A stretch of 64,000 bases of DNA from NCBI GenBank assembly GCA_945273735.1, contig CALYPJ010000001.1, forward strand, positions 62,001 to 126,000. The letters are read 5' to 3'. This document shows positions 35,531 to 47,592 of this stretch, piece by piece. Position numbers and translations under genes: made by a program. The notes under the pieces were generated by a model. The model did not search any database and was not told where the DNA came from. It saw nothing but the letters and a program-made list of their open reading frames with translations. The stretch comes from an uncultured Lactobacillaceae bacterium. Its GTDB lineage: Bacteria; Bacillota; Bacilli; Lactobacillales; Lactobacillaceae. Each line of letters begins with the position of its first letter. Positions within the stretch are counted from its first letter, which is position 1.

Positions 35531-35547
35531 TTTGACCTTTCTTGACA
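35531..35547 (-). promoter_or_regulatory. CtsR operator upstream of clpE
   Basis: On the minus strand TGTCAAG-AAA-GGTCAAA matches the CtsR heptad repeat RGTCAAA-NAN-RGTCAAA, perfect in the second heptad and with two mismatches in the first. It lies just downstream of TATACT, over the expected transcription start. Confidence 0.85.
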
Positions 35548-35779
35548 TTACTAGTATATAACTTATATTAAAAAAAAAAAGCTTTTTTTGAAGAAAAATA
35601 TAGGCTTTTTAGCAAAAAAAGTTAACAAATTATTAACTATCTATAACTTTCAAATACTAAATAATTAATTTTAAAAATTGTTATAGCATTTTGGACTCCC
35701 ATTATATAATAATATTGAGTATTATATCAAAAAAGGTAATTAAATTTGTTTAATTCTAATTAGAAATGAGGCATAATTT

Positions 35780-35962
35780 TTGAAAGATTATCAAAAATTA
35801 ATTAATGAATTATTAGCAGATCCGCAAAAAGAAATTTTAATTAAACATGATCAATTTTTGCCTTTTCATCAGGCTTGGTTAGCTAATCCTCATCATGGTG
35901 AAATTGTTGGTAAAGCTTTAAAAGGGGGCAATATAATTTATCATTATGTACCTAAAAAATAA
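35780..35962 (+). CDS. Small conserved-type protein upstream of ptsHI
   Basis: This 60-residue protein starts at TTG with a GAGG SD about 9 bases upstream (35767-35770). It contains FLPFHQAWLANPHHGEIVGK and ends VPKK; it is soluble, with no signal peptide. From memory, lactobacilli carry a similar small gene between clpE and ptsH, which supports it being real, but no function is known to me. About 160 bases separate it from ptsH, so co-transcription is possible but not shown. Confidence 0.65.
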   Translation: MKDYQKLINELLADPQKEILIKHDQFLPFHQAWLANPHHGEIVGKALKGGNIIYHYVPKK

Positions 35963-36071
35963 AAGTGCCAATTTAGGGCAAGATTGAGAAGTTTAATTCA
36001 TGACTTCTTCGCTTTTAAGTCAACTTTTTACTATTGTTTATTTTAGAAAAAAATGGTACCCTTTTCCATTG

Positions 36072-36088
36072 TAGGGGGTTAAACCCTA
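36072..36088 (+). promoter_or_regulatory. Short GC-rich inverted repeat in the ptsH leader
   Basis: TAGGG...CCCTA, a small hairpin in AT-rich DNA 37 bases upstream of the ptsH ATG, is probably in the 5' UTR; it could be a protein or RNA contact site. No T-run follows, so it is not a terminator. Confidence 0.3.
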
Positions 36089-36124
36089 AACGTAAATTTG
36101 TAAATTAAAAGGAGTATATAAAAA

Positions 36125-36391
36125 ATGGCATCGAAAGATTTTCATATTATTGCAGAAACAGGTATTCATGCACGTCCTGCAACAATTTTAGTTCAAACTG
36201 CTAGTAATTTTAAAGCTGATATTAAATTAGAGTATAAAGGTAAATCAGTTAATTTGAAATCAATTATGGGTGTAATGTCACTTGGTGTTGGCCAAGGTGC
36301 TGATGTTACCATTTCTGCTGAAGGTGATGATGCGGATGAAGCAATGAAATCAATTACTGAAACTATGACTAAAGAGGGATTATCAGAATAG
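36125..36391 (+). CDS. ptsH: Phosphocarrier protein HPr
   Basis: This 88-residue phosphocarrier is shared by all PTS permeases. It carries the His15 phosphorylation site in TGIHARPAT and the Ser46 regulatory site in [12 protein letters not shown]. Ser46-phosphorylated HPr is the co-repressor for CcpA, which is also encoded here. It has an AAAAGGAG SD. Its TAG stop shares one base with the ptsI start. Confidence 0.96.
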   Translation: MASKDFHIIAETGIHARPATILVQTASNFKADIKLEYKGKSVNLKSIMGVMSLGVGQGADVTISAEGDDADEAMKSITETMTKEGLSE

Positions 36392-38121
36392 TGAGTGAAC
36401 ATCTTAAGGGGATTGCTGCTAGCGATGGCGTAGCAGTTGCCAAAGCATACTTACTTGTACAACCCGATCTTAGTTTTACTAAAAAATCAGTTGATGATTA
36501 TAAAAAAGAACAAAGTCGTCTTGATGAAGCTTTAAAGCAATCCCAAAATGAATTAGAAAAAATAAAGAATCATGCTGAAAAAACACTTGGATCCGATGAA
36601 GCTCAAGTATTCGAAGCACATATTATGATTTTAAATGATCCTGACTTTATTGGAGCAATCAAGCAAGAAATTGAGGATCAAAAAGAAAACGCTGAAGCTG
36701 CTCTTTCTAATATTTCTAATAATTTCATTGCCACCTTTGAAGCAATGAAAGATAACGATTATATGAAGGAACGGGCTGCTGATATTAGGGATGTTACTAA
36801 ACGAGTAATGAGTCATTTATTAAAAGTAACTTTACCAGATCCAACAATGATTAATGAAGAAGTAGTTATTGTTGCTGAAGACTTATCTCCTAGTGATACT
36901 GCTCAACTTAATCGTAAATATGTCAAGGCATTTGTAACTGATGTTGGTGGTCGTACGGCTCATTCAGCTATTATGGCTCGTTCTTTGGAAATTCCAGCTG
37001 TAGTTGGTACTGATACAGCAACTAAAGTCACTCAAACTAAAGGTGATGTTAAAATTGCAGTTAATGGGATTACTGGAGATGTAGTTATTGATCCTACTTC
37101 CGAAGAGGTTGCTGAATTTGAGCAAGCTGGTAAAGATTTTGCTATTCAAAAAGATGAATGGTCAAAATTAAAAAATGAATCTACGATAACAGCTGATGGT
37201 AAACATTTTATTCTAGCAGCTAATATTGGCACACCTAAGGATTTAACTGGTGTTAAGGAAAATGGCGCGGAAGCAATTGGTTTATATCGAACTGAATTTT
37301 TATATATGGATTCCGCTGAATTACCAACTGAAGAAGATCAATTTAAAGCCTATCGTGAAGTTTTAGAATCAATGGATGGTAAACAAGTTGTTGTAAGGAC
37401 AATGGATATAGGTGGAGATAAACATTTACCGTACTTACCATTACCAGAAGAACAGAATCCATTTTTAGGTTATCGAGCAATTAGAATTAGCTTAGATCGT
37501 GAAGACATTTTTAGAACTCAGTTGCGAGCTTTAATTCGTGCATCGTATTATGGCAAATTAGGGATTATGTTTCCAATGATTGCTACGGTCAATGAGTTTA
37601 AGAAGGCAAGAGCTATTTATCAAGACGAGTATGATAAATTAAAAGCCGCTGGGACTCCGGTTAGCGATGAAATTGAAGTGGGTATGATGATGGAAATTCC
37701 CGCGGCAGCAGTTTTAGCTGATAAATTTGCAAAAATTGCTGATTTCTTCAGTATCGGGACTAATGATTTGATTCAATATTCAATGGCAGCTGATCGAGGA
37801 AATGATCGAGTTTCATATTTATATCAACCATATAATCCAGCAATTTTACGTTTAGTTAAAAATATTATTGATTCAGCTCACAATGAAGGAAAATGGGTTG
37901 GTATGTGTGGTGAAGCAGCAGGTGATCCGATTATGGATTGTATCTTAATTGGATTAGGTTTGGATGAATATTCAATGTCTGCAACTTCAATTTTAAAGAT
38001 TCGCTCATTGATGAAGAAAATTGATTCAAGTAAAGTTAAAGAATTAGCTGAAAAAGCTGTTACTGAAAGTGTTACTAATGAAGATAATATTCAGCTGGTG
38101 AAAAAGTATATTAATCTTTAA
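36391..38121 (+). CDS. ptsI: Phosphoenolpyruvate-protein phosphotransferase (enzyme I)
   Basis: This 576-residue enzyme moves phosphate from PEP to HPr. The N-terminal HPr-binding and phosphohistidine domain has [20 protein letters not shown], with the active His. The C-terminal PEP-binding barrel has [28 protein letters not shown] and [10 protein letters not shown]. It starts at GTG 36391, overlapping the ptsH stop by one base, so HPr and enzyme I are translationally coupled. A strong terminator follows. Confidence 0.96.
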   Translation: MSEHLKGIAASDGVAVAKAYLLVQPDLSFTKKSVDDYKKEQSRLDEALKQSQNELEKIKNHAEKTLGSDEAQVFEAHIMILNDPDFIGAIKQEIEDQKENAEAALSNISNNFIATFEAMKDNDYMKERAADIRDVTKRVMSHLLKVTLPDPTMINEEVVIVAEDLSPSDTAQLNRKYVKAFVTDVGGRTAHSAIMARSLEIPAVVGTDTATKVTQTKGDVKIAVNGITGDVVIDPTSEEVAEFEQAGKDFAIQKDEWSKLKNESTITADGKHFILAANIGTPKDLTGVKENGAEAIGLYRTEFLYMDSAELPTEEDQFKAYREVLESMDGKQVVVRTMDIGGDKHLPYLPLPEEQNPFLGYRAIRISLDREDIFRTQLRALIRASYYGKLGIMFPMIATVNEFKKARAIYQDEYDKLKAAGTPVSDEIEVGMMMEIPAAAVLADKFAKIADFFSIGTNDLIQYSMAADRGNDRVSYLYQPYNPAILRLVKNIIDSAHNEGKWVGMCGEAAGDPIMDCILIGLGLDEYSMSATSILKIRSLMKKIDSSKVKELAEKAVTESVTNEDNIQLVKKYINL

Positions 38122-38126
38122 CAAGA

Positions 38127-38160
38127 AACAAATTAACTAATTATAGTTAGTTTGTTTTTT
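38127..38160 (+). terminator. Terminator of the ptsHI operon
   Basis: AACAAATTAACTA-ATTA-TAGTTAGTTTGTT (13 bp, one G-U pair) is followed by a T-run. Confidence 0.88.
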
Positions 38161-38299
38161 ACTATAAAAAAATAACTTAGAAGTAGTTTTATAGTTTTAA
38201 ATGACCTTTTTTTGTCAGGATAAACTGGAATAAACTAAATCTAAGTTATTTTTTCGGTTATAATGTAGCTTAATTAGTATTTAGATTCGAGGAATGATA

Positions 38300-40843
38300 A
38301 TGCCGCAAAAAGTCTCAGATAGTCCCATGATGAGACAATATCGAGAAATGAAGAAAAAGTATTCGAATGAATTTTTATTTTTTCGTGTTGGAGATTTTTA
38401 TGAGATGTTTTATGATGATGCCGTCAAAGGATCTCAAATTTTAGAATTAACTTTAACTTCGCGTTCTAAAAGTGCTGATGATCAAATTCCAATGTGTGGA
38501 GTTCCACATCACGCAATTGATAAGTATTTAGCTCAATTAACTGAGATGGGTTATAAAGTTGCTATTTGTGATCAAATGGAAGATCCGAAACTATCCACTG
38601 GACCAACAGTTAAACGGCAAGTTACACGAGTAGTTACTCCCGGTACTTTTTCTAATGAAGAAGATTTAAGTGAAAATAATTATTTGTCCGCTTTAATAAT
38701 TGGAAACCCTGAGTGCGGGTTAGCTTATGCTGATTTAGCAACAGGAGAAGTTAAATATGCTCAATTTAATAATCTAAATGCTGCAATTTTTGAGATTTTA
38801 GGATTAAATTCAAAAGAAGTTGTTGTTAATCAAAAGGATTTTTCTAGATTAGAAAAGCAATTACAGCAATATCAAGTTACCATTTCACCAATTTCAGATT
38901 ATAATTCTAATAAAAATGTGGCAGCGGCTTCATTAGATTTGTTGATGAATTATATTAAATCAACGCAAATGCGTTCACTTTCTAATTTAAGTGATCCGCA
39001 ATATTATAAGCCTCAGGAATTTTTACTTATAGATTACTCGTCTAAACAAAATTTGGAGTTAACTCATTCTTTACGTGAAGGAAAGAAATATGGATCTTTA
39101 TTTTGGGCTTTGGATCATACTTCAACTACAATGGGTTCTCGGATGCTTCGAAATTGGATTGAACGTCCATTAATGGATCAAGTAGAAATTATTTATCGGC
39201 AAAAATTAGTATCAGCTCTTTTAGATGAATATGTAATACGTCATGATTTAAAAAACTCTTTAAAAAAAGTTTATGATTTAGAACACCTAAGTTCTAAAAT
39301 TGCTTTTGGTAATATTAATGCACGTGAAATGACTATGCTTAAAAAAGCCTTACAAGAAATCCCAGTGATAAAGGAAACTTTAAAATTAGCAAATTCATCA
39401 AAATTACAAGATTACGGACAAGAGCTGAATCCTTTAAACGAAATATCTCAAACTATCAATAATGCTATTAAAGAAAATGCACCAATTTTAATTACTGAAG
39501 GGGATATTATTTGTGATAATTATAATGATCAATTAGACAAATATCGAGAAAGTCTTAATGGTGGAAGACAATGGATTGCGCGAATGGAAGCGCAAGAAAA
39601 ACAACGTACGGGAATTAATAATCTGAAAGTGGGATATAATCGCGTTTTTGGATATTATATTGAAGTTTCTAAAGTGAATCAAAATAAGGTTCCAAATAAT
39701 TATCAGCGTAAACAAACTTTAGCTAACGCTGAGCGTTATATTACACCAGAATTAAAGGAACAAGAAAATTTAATTTTAAATGCCCGTGATAATTCAGCAA
39801 AATTAGAATACGAAATTTTTAATAATATACGTGATCAAGTTAAGGAACATCTTTTTGAAATTCAGAAATTAGCTAGCCAAGTTGCAAAACTTGATGTTTT
39901 GAATAATTTTGCCGAAAATGCTGAAAAAAATGATTATGTTTGTCCTGAGCTTACTACTGAACGTGATATTGATTTAATTCAATCACGTCATCCAGTGGTG
40001 GAGCAATCCAATAAATTGTCAGATTTTGTACCAAATGATGTTATTATGCCTCCTGATAATGAAATTACGATTATTACAGGTCCTAATATGTCTGGTAAAA
40101 GTACTTATTTAAGGCAATTGGCATTAATTGTGATTATGACCCAAATCGGTAGTTTTGTACCAGCTAAAAAAGCTAAATTACCACTTTTTGATCAAATTTT
40201 TACTAGAATTGGTGCTAGTGATAATTTACTTACTGGTGAAAGTACATTTATGATAGAAATGAAGGAAGCTAACCGAGCATTACAAGAATCCACTAAAAAT
40301 AGCTTGATTTTAATGGATGAAATTGGTCGAGGCACTGCTACCTATGATGGAATGGCCATTGCAATGTCAATTATTAAGTATATTAGCGAACAAGTGCATG
40401 CTAAGACTCTTTTTTCTACGCACTACCATGAATTAACTCAATTAGCCTCTCAAATGAAAAATTTAAATAATAAACATGTTGGTGCAGTTTTAAAAAAAGG
40501 AAAATTGATCTTTATTCATCAAATGATGGATGGCCCTTCTGACCGTTCATACGGAGTTCATGTGGCTCAACTAGCAGGATTACCTTCTAAGGTGATTAAA
40601 GATGCTTTTCATTATTTAAAGGAATTTGAAAAAGCAGTTGCGATTAATCCAATGGCAAATTCTAATTATAGTCAGGAAAATTTATTTTATTCGGAGGAGA
40701 ACAATAATTATGAAGAATTGATCTCCTTGAAGAAATTAGCCCAGAATATACAGAAAATTGACCTTAATTCTTTAACTCCATTAGAAGCTTTAAATATGAT
40801 TGCTAATTGGCAAAAAGAGGTAAATCAATTAAATGATGAATAA
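38300..40843 (+). CDS. mutS: DNA mismatch repair protein MutS
   Basis: This mismatch sensor of about 847 residues carries the N-terminal mismatch-binding FFRVGDFYEMFYDDA (Phe-X-Glu motif), the Walker A TGPNMSGKSTYLRQ and DEIGRGTATYDGMAIA in the ATPase. The start is set to ATG 38300 (MPQKVSDSPMM) because the GAGG SD at 38289-38292 is correctly spaced for it and too close to ATG 38294. It overlaps mutL by 11 bases, the normal mutSL operon. Confidence 0.95.
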   Translation: MPQKVSDSPMMRQYREMKKKYSNEFLFFRVGDFYEMFYDDAVKGSQILELTLTSRSKSADDQIPMCGVPHHAIDKYLAQLTEMGYKVAICDQMEDPKLSTGPTVKRQVTRVVTPGTFSNEEDLSENNYLSALIIGNPECGLAYADLATGEVKYAQFNNLNAAIFEILGLNSKEVVVNQKDFSRLEKQLQQYQVTISPISDYNSNKNVAAASLDLLMNYIKSTQMRSLSNLSDPQYYKPQEFLLIDYSSKQNLELTHSLREGKKYGSLFWALDHTSTTMGSRMLRNWIERPLMDQVEIIYRQKLVSALLDEYVIRHDLKNSLKKVYDLEHLSSKIAFGNINAREMTMLKKALQEIPVIKETLKLANSSKLQDYGQELNPLNEISQTINNAIKENAPILITEGDIICDNYNDQLDKYRESLNGGRQWIARMEAQEKQRTGINNLKVGYNRVFGYYIEVSKVNQNKVPNNYQRKQTLANAERYITPELKEQENLILNARDNSAKLEYEIFNNIRDQVKEHLFEIQKLASQVAKLDVLNNFAENAEKNDYVCPELTTERDIDLIQSRHPVVEQSNKLSDFVPNDVIMPPDNEITIITGPNMSGKSTYLRQLALIVIMTQIGSFVPAKKAKLPLFDQIFTRIGASDNLLTGESTFMIEMKEANRALQESTKNSLILMDEIGRGTATYDGMAIAMSIIKYISEQVHAKTLFSTHYHELTQLASQMKNLNNKHVGAVLKKGKLIFIHQMMDGPSDRSYGVHVAQLAGLPSKVIKDAFHYLKEFEKAVAINPMANSNYSQENLFYSEENNNYEELISLKKLAQNIQKIDLNSLTPLEALNMIANWQKEVNQLNDE

Positions 40844-42818
40844 AATTCACATTTTATCTGATAAGATGATTAATGTAATTGCTGCTGGGGAAGTTATAGA
40901 ACGTCCGGCTTCAGTAGTAAAAGAATTGATTGAAAATGCGATAGATGCGCAAGCACATGACATCCGTATTTATGTTAAACATGCAGGCGTTGAGGAAATT
41001 AAAGTAATAGATGATGGTATTGGCATTCCATCTGATGAAATGGCACTAGCAATTAAAGCACATTCTACTAGTAAGGTATCACGTGCTAGTGATATTTTTA
41101 AATTGCGTACAATGGGTTTTCGCGGTGAGGCGTTAGCTAGTATTACTGAGGTATCAAAATTTAAGATAGAATCTCAAACAGCTGGTTCTTTAGGTAAGCT
41201 AATTTCTGGCGCTGGTGGGCAGATCACAGTCGAAAAAGATATAAGTAAAAATCAAGGGACATCAGTTACAATTAGTGATCTGTTTTTTAATACTCCGGTT
41301 CGGTTAAAATATCTAAAAACTATTTCCACAGAATTACGTCATATTACAGAAATTGTTCAGCGAATTGCCATGAGTCAACCCAGTATTTCTTTCAGCCTGT
41401 ATGCAAATGGTAAGGAAATTTTACGTACGGCTGGGAAAAATAATTTTCGGCAAACGGTTGCAGGAATTTATGGAATCGAAGTTTCCCGAAATCTAATAGA
41501 GATTTCGGGGAAAGATGATGATTTTTTGATTAATGGGTTGATTTCTATGCCGAGTTATACTCGAGCTAATCGGCGAAATATCAATTTTAGTGTAAATGGA
41601 CGTGCTGTTAAAAGCCTTGAATTAACACGTTATTTATTAGAAGGTTATCAGACTAAGCTAATGGTTGAGCGATTTCCAACTGCAATAATTTTAATCAAGC
41701 TAGATCCCCAATTAATTGATGTAAATATTCATCCCGCTAAACAACAATTAAAAATTTCTAAAATAAATCAATTAGGTAATTTAATTGAAAAAACTGTTAG
41801 TAGCAGTCTAGCTAAACTTGATTTGATTCCTGAAGTTAAAACGCAAGAGAAAGATTACAGGGACATAATTGATCCGGCAGTGGAAATGCAGCAGCATTTT
41901 GAATCATTAAGCCATGAAACTGTTAATTACTTTACGCAGCAAAAAGTTTCACATACTAGTAAAGTTGAAGAAGAATCTTTGAAATCTTCTGAACCTAAAG
42001 TCAAGTTTGAAGTTAGTACACCTGAACTTACTGAATTTGGCGATATTCCGTTAGTAACTCCTCAGAATCAGATTCAGATTCAAAAGTGGGATCAATTTTA
42101 TGCTCAAGAGAAAAAGTTACCATCGTTTGAAAGTAATGAAACAACATCTGGGCAGAAACAAGAAATAAATAATCTTTTTGTCAATCAGTCTGGTAAAAAT
42201 CGTTTTCCTAAGCTTGAATATGTTGGTCAAGTTCAAGGAACTTATTTAATTGGTAATGCTGGTGATGGTTTTTATTTAATTGATCAACATGCTGCTCAGG
42301 AAAGAATTAACTTTGAATACTATCGACAAAAGCTAGGTGAAGAAACTCACAATGAACAAAAACTTTTAGTACCACTAGTTTTGGAATACTCACAAAGTGA
42401 CTATATTGAAATTAAAGAAAAATCTGGATTATTGAAGCAATTAGGATTAGAGTTAGCAGATTTCGGTGGAAGTAGTTTTATTATTGATTGTTATCCTTCA
42501 TGGATTAAAACTGATCAAGTTAAAGATACTATAAAAGAAATGATTGATTTTGTTTTAGCTGATCGTAAATTAAGCTTAAGCGATTTTCGTTTAAAAACTG
42601 CTAAAATGATTAGCTGCAAACAGGCAATTAAGGCTCATCAATTTTTAGCTGATGCTGAAGCAAAAAAGTTAATTACTAATTTGGCTAATTGTAAAAATCC
42701 ATTTAACTGTCCTCATGGGCGTCCGGTATTGGTCCAAATTTCAAATCAAGATTTAGCGCGGATGTTTAAACGAACTCAAGATCCCCATTTACATGATTTA
42801 GGTTTAAGTATAGATTAA
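40833..42818 (+). CDS. mutL: DNA mismatch repair protein MutL
   Basis: This 661-residue GHKL ATPase has ELIENAIDAQA, DDGIGIPSDE, AHSTSKV and GFRGEALASI in the N-terminal domain. A low-complexity linker (about 335-460) precedes the dimerisation/nuclease domain. The C-terminal DQHAAQERINFE fits the DQHA(X)2E(X)4E endonuclease motif, along with SCKQAIKAHQ and CPHGRP zinc-site segments, so this MutL should nick DNA itself, as expected without MutH. ATG 40833 or 40836 could be the start. Confidence 0.95.
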   Translation: MMNKIHILSDKMINVIAAGEVIERPASVVKELIENAIDAQAHDIRIYVKHAGVEEIKVIDDGIGIPSDEMALAIKAHSTSKVSRASDIFKLRTMGFRGEALASITEVSKFKIESQTAGSLGKLISGAGGQITVEKDISKNQGTSVTISDLFFNTPVRLKYLKTISTELRHITEIVQRIAMSQPSISFSLYANGKEILRTAGKNNFRQTVAGIYGIEVSRNLIEISGKDDDFLINGLISMPSYTRANRRNINFSVNGRAVKSLELTRYLLEGYQTKLMVERFPTAIILIKLDPQLIDVNIHPAKQQLKISKINQLGNLIEKTVSSSLAKLDLIPEVKTQEKDYRDIIDPAVEMQQHFESLSHETVNYFTQQKVSHTSKVEEESLKSSEPKVKFEVSTPELTEFGDIPLVTPQNQIQIQKWDQFYAQEKKLPSFESNETTSGQKQEINNLFVNQSGKNRFPKLEYVGQVQGTYLIGNAGDGFYLIDQHAAQERINFEYYRQKLGEETHNEQKLLVPLVLEYSQSDYIEIKEKSGLLKQLGLELADFGGSSFIIDCYPSWIKTDQVKDTIKEMIDFVLADRKLSLSDFRLKTAKMISCKQAIKAHQFLADAEAKKLITNLANCKNPFNCPHGRPVLVQISNQDLARMFKRTQDPHLHDLGLSID

Positions 42819-42848
42819 ATTCTAAAAATAAAATAAGGCTGGAAAAAA

Positions 42849-43715
42849 ATGTTACATATTTTACAAGCAGTAATAATCGGTATAATCGAAGGATTTACCG
42901 AATTTTTACCCATTAGTTCTACAGGGCATATTGTTTTAGCAGAAAATTTAATGAGAATTCCAACAAAAGTTAATCCACTCGTTAAACCAGTCCCTTTTGA
43001 TGCTAATTTTTGGACCATGTTTAGTTATGTAATTCAACTTGGAGCGATTTTTGCAATAATTTTTATTTATTTTCATCGCTTAAATCCTTTTTCATCAAAA
43101 AAAAGCGTAATTCAGAAACGTCAAACTTGGCAATTATGGTTTTATGTAATTGTAGGAATAATTCCTTCAGTAGTATTTGGCTTATTACTGAATGATTGGA
43201 TGGATGAACACTTAATGAATTGGCAAGTAGTAGCTACTACTTTGATTATTTATGGGGTTATTTTTATTATTTTTGAAAATTGGAACCATGGTCGTCAAAT
43301 TAAGCGCCGTAAATTAAGTCAAATGAATTATCAGTTAGCTTTTGCTATTGGTTTATTCCAAGTGTTAAGTTTAGTTCCTGGTACTTCACGTTCTGGAGCA
43401 ACAATTTTGGGAGGATTAGTTTTAGGTATGAGTCGTTTTGCTGCTACAGAATTTTCATTCTTTTTGGCAATTCCAACTATGTTTGGTGTAACTTTATTGA
43501 AGCTTGTTAAATTCTTTGCTCGCGGAGCAATTATGAGTGGTTTAGAATGGGTTACTTTATTGGTTGGGTTTAGTGTCTCATTAATTGTTGCATGGTTTGC
43601 TGTAGCTTTTTTACTTAATTATTTAAAAAGACATGATTTTAAAGCATTTGGTTGGTATCGAATTATTTTAGGTATTATCATTATTATTGCTGGTGCTAGT
43701 TTTCATTTGATTTAA
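42849..43715 (+). CDS. uppP: Undecaprenyl-diphosphatase (UppP/BacA)
   Basis: This 288-residue integral membrane enzyme recycles undecaprenyl pyrophosphate to the lipid carrier for cell-wall synthesis and confers bacitracin tolerance. The family signatures are IEGFTEFLPISSTGHIVLAE near the N-terminus and PGTSRSGATILGGL in the second half, with about eight membrane segments. The substrate is the carrier made from the isoprenoid precursors supplied by the mevalonate pathway. Confidence 0.94.
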   Translation: MLHILQAVIIGIIEGFTEFLPISSTGHIVLAENLMRIPTKVNPLVKPVPFDANFWTMFSYVIQLGAIFAIIFIYFHRLNPFSSKKSVIQKRQTWQLWFYVIVGIIPSVVFGLLLNDWMDEHLMNWQVVATTLIIYGVIFIIFENWNHGRQIKRRKLSQMNYQLAFAIGLFQVLSLVPGTSRSGATILGGLVLGMSRFAATEFSFFLAIPTMFGVTLLKLVKFFARGAIMSGLEWVTLLVGFSVSLIVAWFAVAFLLNYLKRHDFKAFGWYRIILGIIIIIAGASFHLI

Positions 43716-43743
43716 TAAAAAGTGTTATGATTAAGGAGAACAA

Positions 43744-44334
43744 ATGTTTGCATTTTTAGATGGGCAAATTGATCAAATTGAGCCAAGTGGAGTGATTCTT
43801 TTAGTTCATGGAATTGGTTTTCGTTTAAAAGTTGGTAATCCGTATCAATTTAAAATTGGGGATACGGTACGCTTTTATACACATTTAGTAGTCAGTGATA
43901 CTGAATTGATTTTGTATGGTTTTAGTGATTTTAATGAACTTATACTTTTTGAAAAACTTTTAAAAGTTTCAGGAATTGGTCCTAAAAGTGCTCATGTAAT
44001 TGTTGCATCTAAAGATGCCAAAAAATTAAGTGAGGCTGTTGAAAACAATGATATAAAAATGCTTACTCGTTTTCCTGGAGTCGGAAAACGAACAGCTCAA
44101 CAGATTATTTTAGATTTGAAGGGTAAATTAGATAATGTTAATTCCTTACAAACACAAGTTGTTTTGGATCCAGAAATCAACCAAAATTTACGTGATGCAA
44201 AAGACGCATTAATGGCTTTAGGTTATACTGAAAAAGAAGTAAACAAAGTTGTTAAGTTACTGTTTAAAGAACAAAAAGAGTTAAGTACGCAAGAATACTT
44301 AAAGAAGGGTTTAAACATTTTAACGGAAAGGTAA
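43744..44334 (+). CDS. ruvA: Holliday junction branch migration protein RuvA
   Basis: This 196-residue protein has an N-terminal OB-fold (MFAFLDGQIDQIEPSGVILLV), two helix-hairpin-helix motifs (LKVSGIGPKSAHVI, LTRFPGVGKRTAQQI) and a C-terminal domain III (DALMALGYTEKEV) that contacts RuvB. It has an AAGGAG SD. ruvB starts one base after its stop. Confidence 0.95.
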   Translation: MFAFLDGQIDQIEPSGVILLVHGIGFRLKVGNPYQFKIGDTVRFYTHLVVSDTELILYGFSDFNELILFEKLLKVSGIGPKSAHVIVASKDAKKLSEAVENNDIKMLTRFPGVGKRTAQQIILDLKGKLDNVNSLQTQVVLDPEINQNLRDAKDALMALGYTEKEVNKVVKLLFKEQKELSTQEYLKKGLNILTER

Positions 44335-44335
44335 G

Positions 44336-45358
44336 ATGGATCAAGATCAAAAAGATATATTAAATAGTTCGATAGTTGATGCTTCTGAAGAAGTGGTAAA
44401 TGATTCAATTCGTCCACAAACTCTGGCAGCTTATATTGGTCAAACTAAAGTAAAATCTGAATTAGAAGTTTATATCAAAGCTGCTAAAATGCGTCAAGAA
44501 GCCATGGATCATGTTCTCTTTTATGGCCCTCCAGGTTTAGGTAAGACGACTTTAGCCAATATCATTGCTCATGAATTAAAAGCTAATATTAAATCAACAA
44601 GTGGTCCGGCAATTGAAAAAGCTGGTGATTTAGTTTCAATAATTTCTTCTCTTGAACCAGGGGATGTTTTATTTATTGATGAAATTCATCGTATTCCTCG
44701 AGCTGTTGAAGAAGTTTTATATAGTGTTATGGAGGATTATTATTTAGATATTAACTTGAATGGACAGGAAGGGACGCGTATGGTCCATTTAGATGTACCT
44801 CCATTTACATTGGTTGGAGCGACAACAAGAGCTGGTATGCTTACCCCACCTTTACGTGATCGTTTTGGAATTTCTGAACATTTAGATTTTTATCAAACAG
44901 ATGAATTGCAAGAAATTATTCAACGTTCGGCACGTATTCTTTCGTATAATATTTCAGAAGCTGGGGCTCATGAAATTGCTTTACGTTCAAGAGGTACTCC
45001 AAGAATTGCAAATCGACTTTTACGTCGAATTCGTGATTTTGCTCAAGTGGAGAATATACCTCAAATTAATCAAAGCATTGCAGATAAAGCTCTCAAAAAA
45101 TTACAAGTTGATTCGTGTGGATTAGATGCTTTAGATCGCAAAATTCTGGAATTAATGGTTGATCTTTATCAAGGAAGAGCAGTTGGTATTAGAACCATTG
45201 CGGCTAATTTGGGTGAAAAGAGTGAAACTATTGAAGAAATTTATGAACCCTATTTGTTACAAATAGGGTTCATTTCTAGGACGCCTTCAGGTCGAGTTAT
45301 TACTCAACGTGGCCGTGATCACTTAAAAAAAGTTAAGAAAGAAGAAAATTTTGAATAG
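44336..45358 (+). CDS. ruvB: Holliday junction helicase RuvB
   Basis: This 340-residue AAA+ motor has Walker [11 protein letters not shown], Walker [13 protein letters not shown], sensor [19 protein letters not shown] and a C-terminal winged helix ([16 protein letters not shown]). With RuvA it drives branch migration. It overlaps queA by eight bases; the ruvA-ruvB-queA-tgt-yajC order is typical of Firmicutes. Confidence 0.96.
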   Translation: MDQDQKDILNSSIVDASEEVVNDSIRPQTLAAYIGQTKVKSELEVYIKAAKMRQEAMDHVLFYGPPGLGKTTLANIIAHELKANIKSTSGPAIEKAGDLVSIISSLEPGDVLFIDEIHRIPRAVEEVLYSVMEDYYLDINLNGQEGTRMVHLDVPPFTLVGATTRAGMLTPPLRDRFGISEHLDFYQTDELQEIIQRSARILSYNISEAGAHEIALRSRGTPRIANRLLRRIRDFAQVENIPQINQSIADKALKKLQVDSCGLDALDRKILELMVDLYQGRAVGIRTIAANLGEKSETIEEIYEPYLLQIGFISRTPSGRVITQRGRDHLKKVKKEENFE

Positions 45359-46400
45359 TGAAATTAATTTATTATCAACTAATAGTTATGATTATCATTT
45401 ACCAAAAGAGTTGATTGCGCAAACTCCAATTGAAAAGCGTTCTGATTCTCGATTATTAGTTTTAAATCGAGAAAATGGACAATTGAAAGATGATCATTTT
45501 TATCATATTATGAATTATCTTAATTCCGGTGATACTATTGTTTTAAATGATTCGAAAGTTATGCCAGCTCGTTTAATTGGTGAAAAGATAGATACACATG
45601 GTCACATTGAACTTTTACTTTTAAAAAATGTGAAGGGAGATCAATGGAAAGTTTTAGCTAAACCGGCTCGTCGTTTACATGAAGAAACTGAGATTTCTTT
45701 CGGAGATGGTCGATTAAAAGCACAAGTTATTCAAGAACTTGGAGAAGGTGAATTTTTAGTTATATTTTCTTATAAAGGTATTTTTTTAGAAATTCTAAAT
45801 CAATTGGGGGAAATGCCGTTACCACCTTATATTAAGGAAAAATTAACAAACAAAGATCGTTATCAGACTGTTTATGCAAAAAATTGGGGTTCTGCTGCTG
45901 CTCCGACTGCTGGATTACATTGGACTAAGGATTTATTAAAGCAGGTTCAGAAAAAAGGAGTTAATTTAGCCTATTTAACTTTACATGTTGGTTTGGGAAC
46001 CTTTCGCCCTGTGAACTCAGATAATGTTAAAGAACATCATATGCATAGTGAATATTATATTTTAAATGAAAAAACTGCAAAATTAATTAATGAAACTAAA
46101 GCACAAGGCCATCGTATCATTGCAAATGGAACTACCGTGGTAAGAACATTAGAAACTATTGCACGTAATAATCATGGAAAAATTATGCCAACAAGTGGGT
46201 ATACTGATATTTTTATTTATCCTGGTTTTAACTGGCAAGCAGTGGATGCTTTAATTACTAATTTTCATTTACCTAAGTCTACTTTAGTGATGTTAGTTTC
46301 TTCATTTGCATCTCGAGAACAAATTTTAAATGCTTATCAACATGCAATAAAACAAAAATATCGCTTTTTTAGTTTTGGCGATGCTATGTTTATTGAATAG
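45351..46400 (+). CDS. queA: S-adenosylmethionine:tRNA ribosyltransferase-isomerase QueA
   Basis: This 349-residue enzyme adds the epoxy-cyclopentane ring to preQ1 in tRNA during queuosine synthesis. Typical segments are [25 protein letters not shown] at the start (given here as [13 protein letters not shown], then EKRSDSRLL), [27 protein letters not shown] and [11 protein letters not shown]. It starts at TTG 45351 inside the end of ruvB with an AAAGAAGA SD. It works with Tgt, encoded next. Confidence 0.93.
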   Translation: MNSEINLLSTNSYDYHLPKELIAQTPIEKRSDSRLLVLNRENGQLKDDHFYHIMNYLNSGDTIVLNDSKVMPARLIGEKIDTHGHIELLLLKNVKGDQWKVLAKPARRLHEETEISFGDGRLKAQVIQELGEGEFLVIFSYKGIFLEILNQLGEMPLPPYIKEKLTNKDRYQTVYAKNWGSAAAPTAGLHWTKDLLKQVQKKGVNLAYLTLHVGLGTFRPVNSDNVKEHHMHSEYYILNEKTAKLINETKAQGHRIIANGTTVVRTLETIARNNHGKIMPTSGYTDIFIYPGFNWQAVDALITNFHLPKSTLVMLVSSFASREQILNAYQHAIKQKYRFFSFGDAMFIE

Positions 46401-46408
46401 ACGGGTAA

Positions 46409-47563
<1,155 letters not shown>

Positions 47564-47592
47564 ATTTTAGAAAAAGAAATGAGGTTTATAAT

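Noticed and set aside
35500..35779. Intergenic stretch between clpE and the 60-codon gene as a site for an RNA gene
   Set aside because: Apart from the CtsR site, A/T runs and a weak ATAATA/TATTAT repeat, nothing supports an RNA gene.
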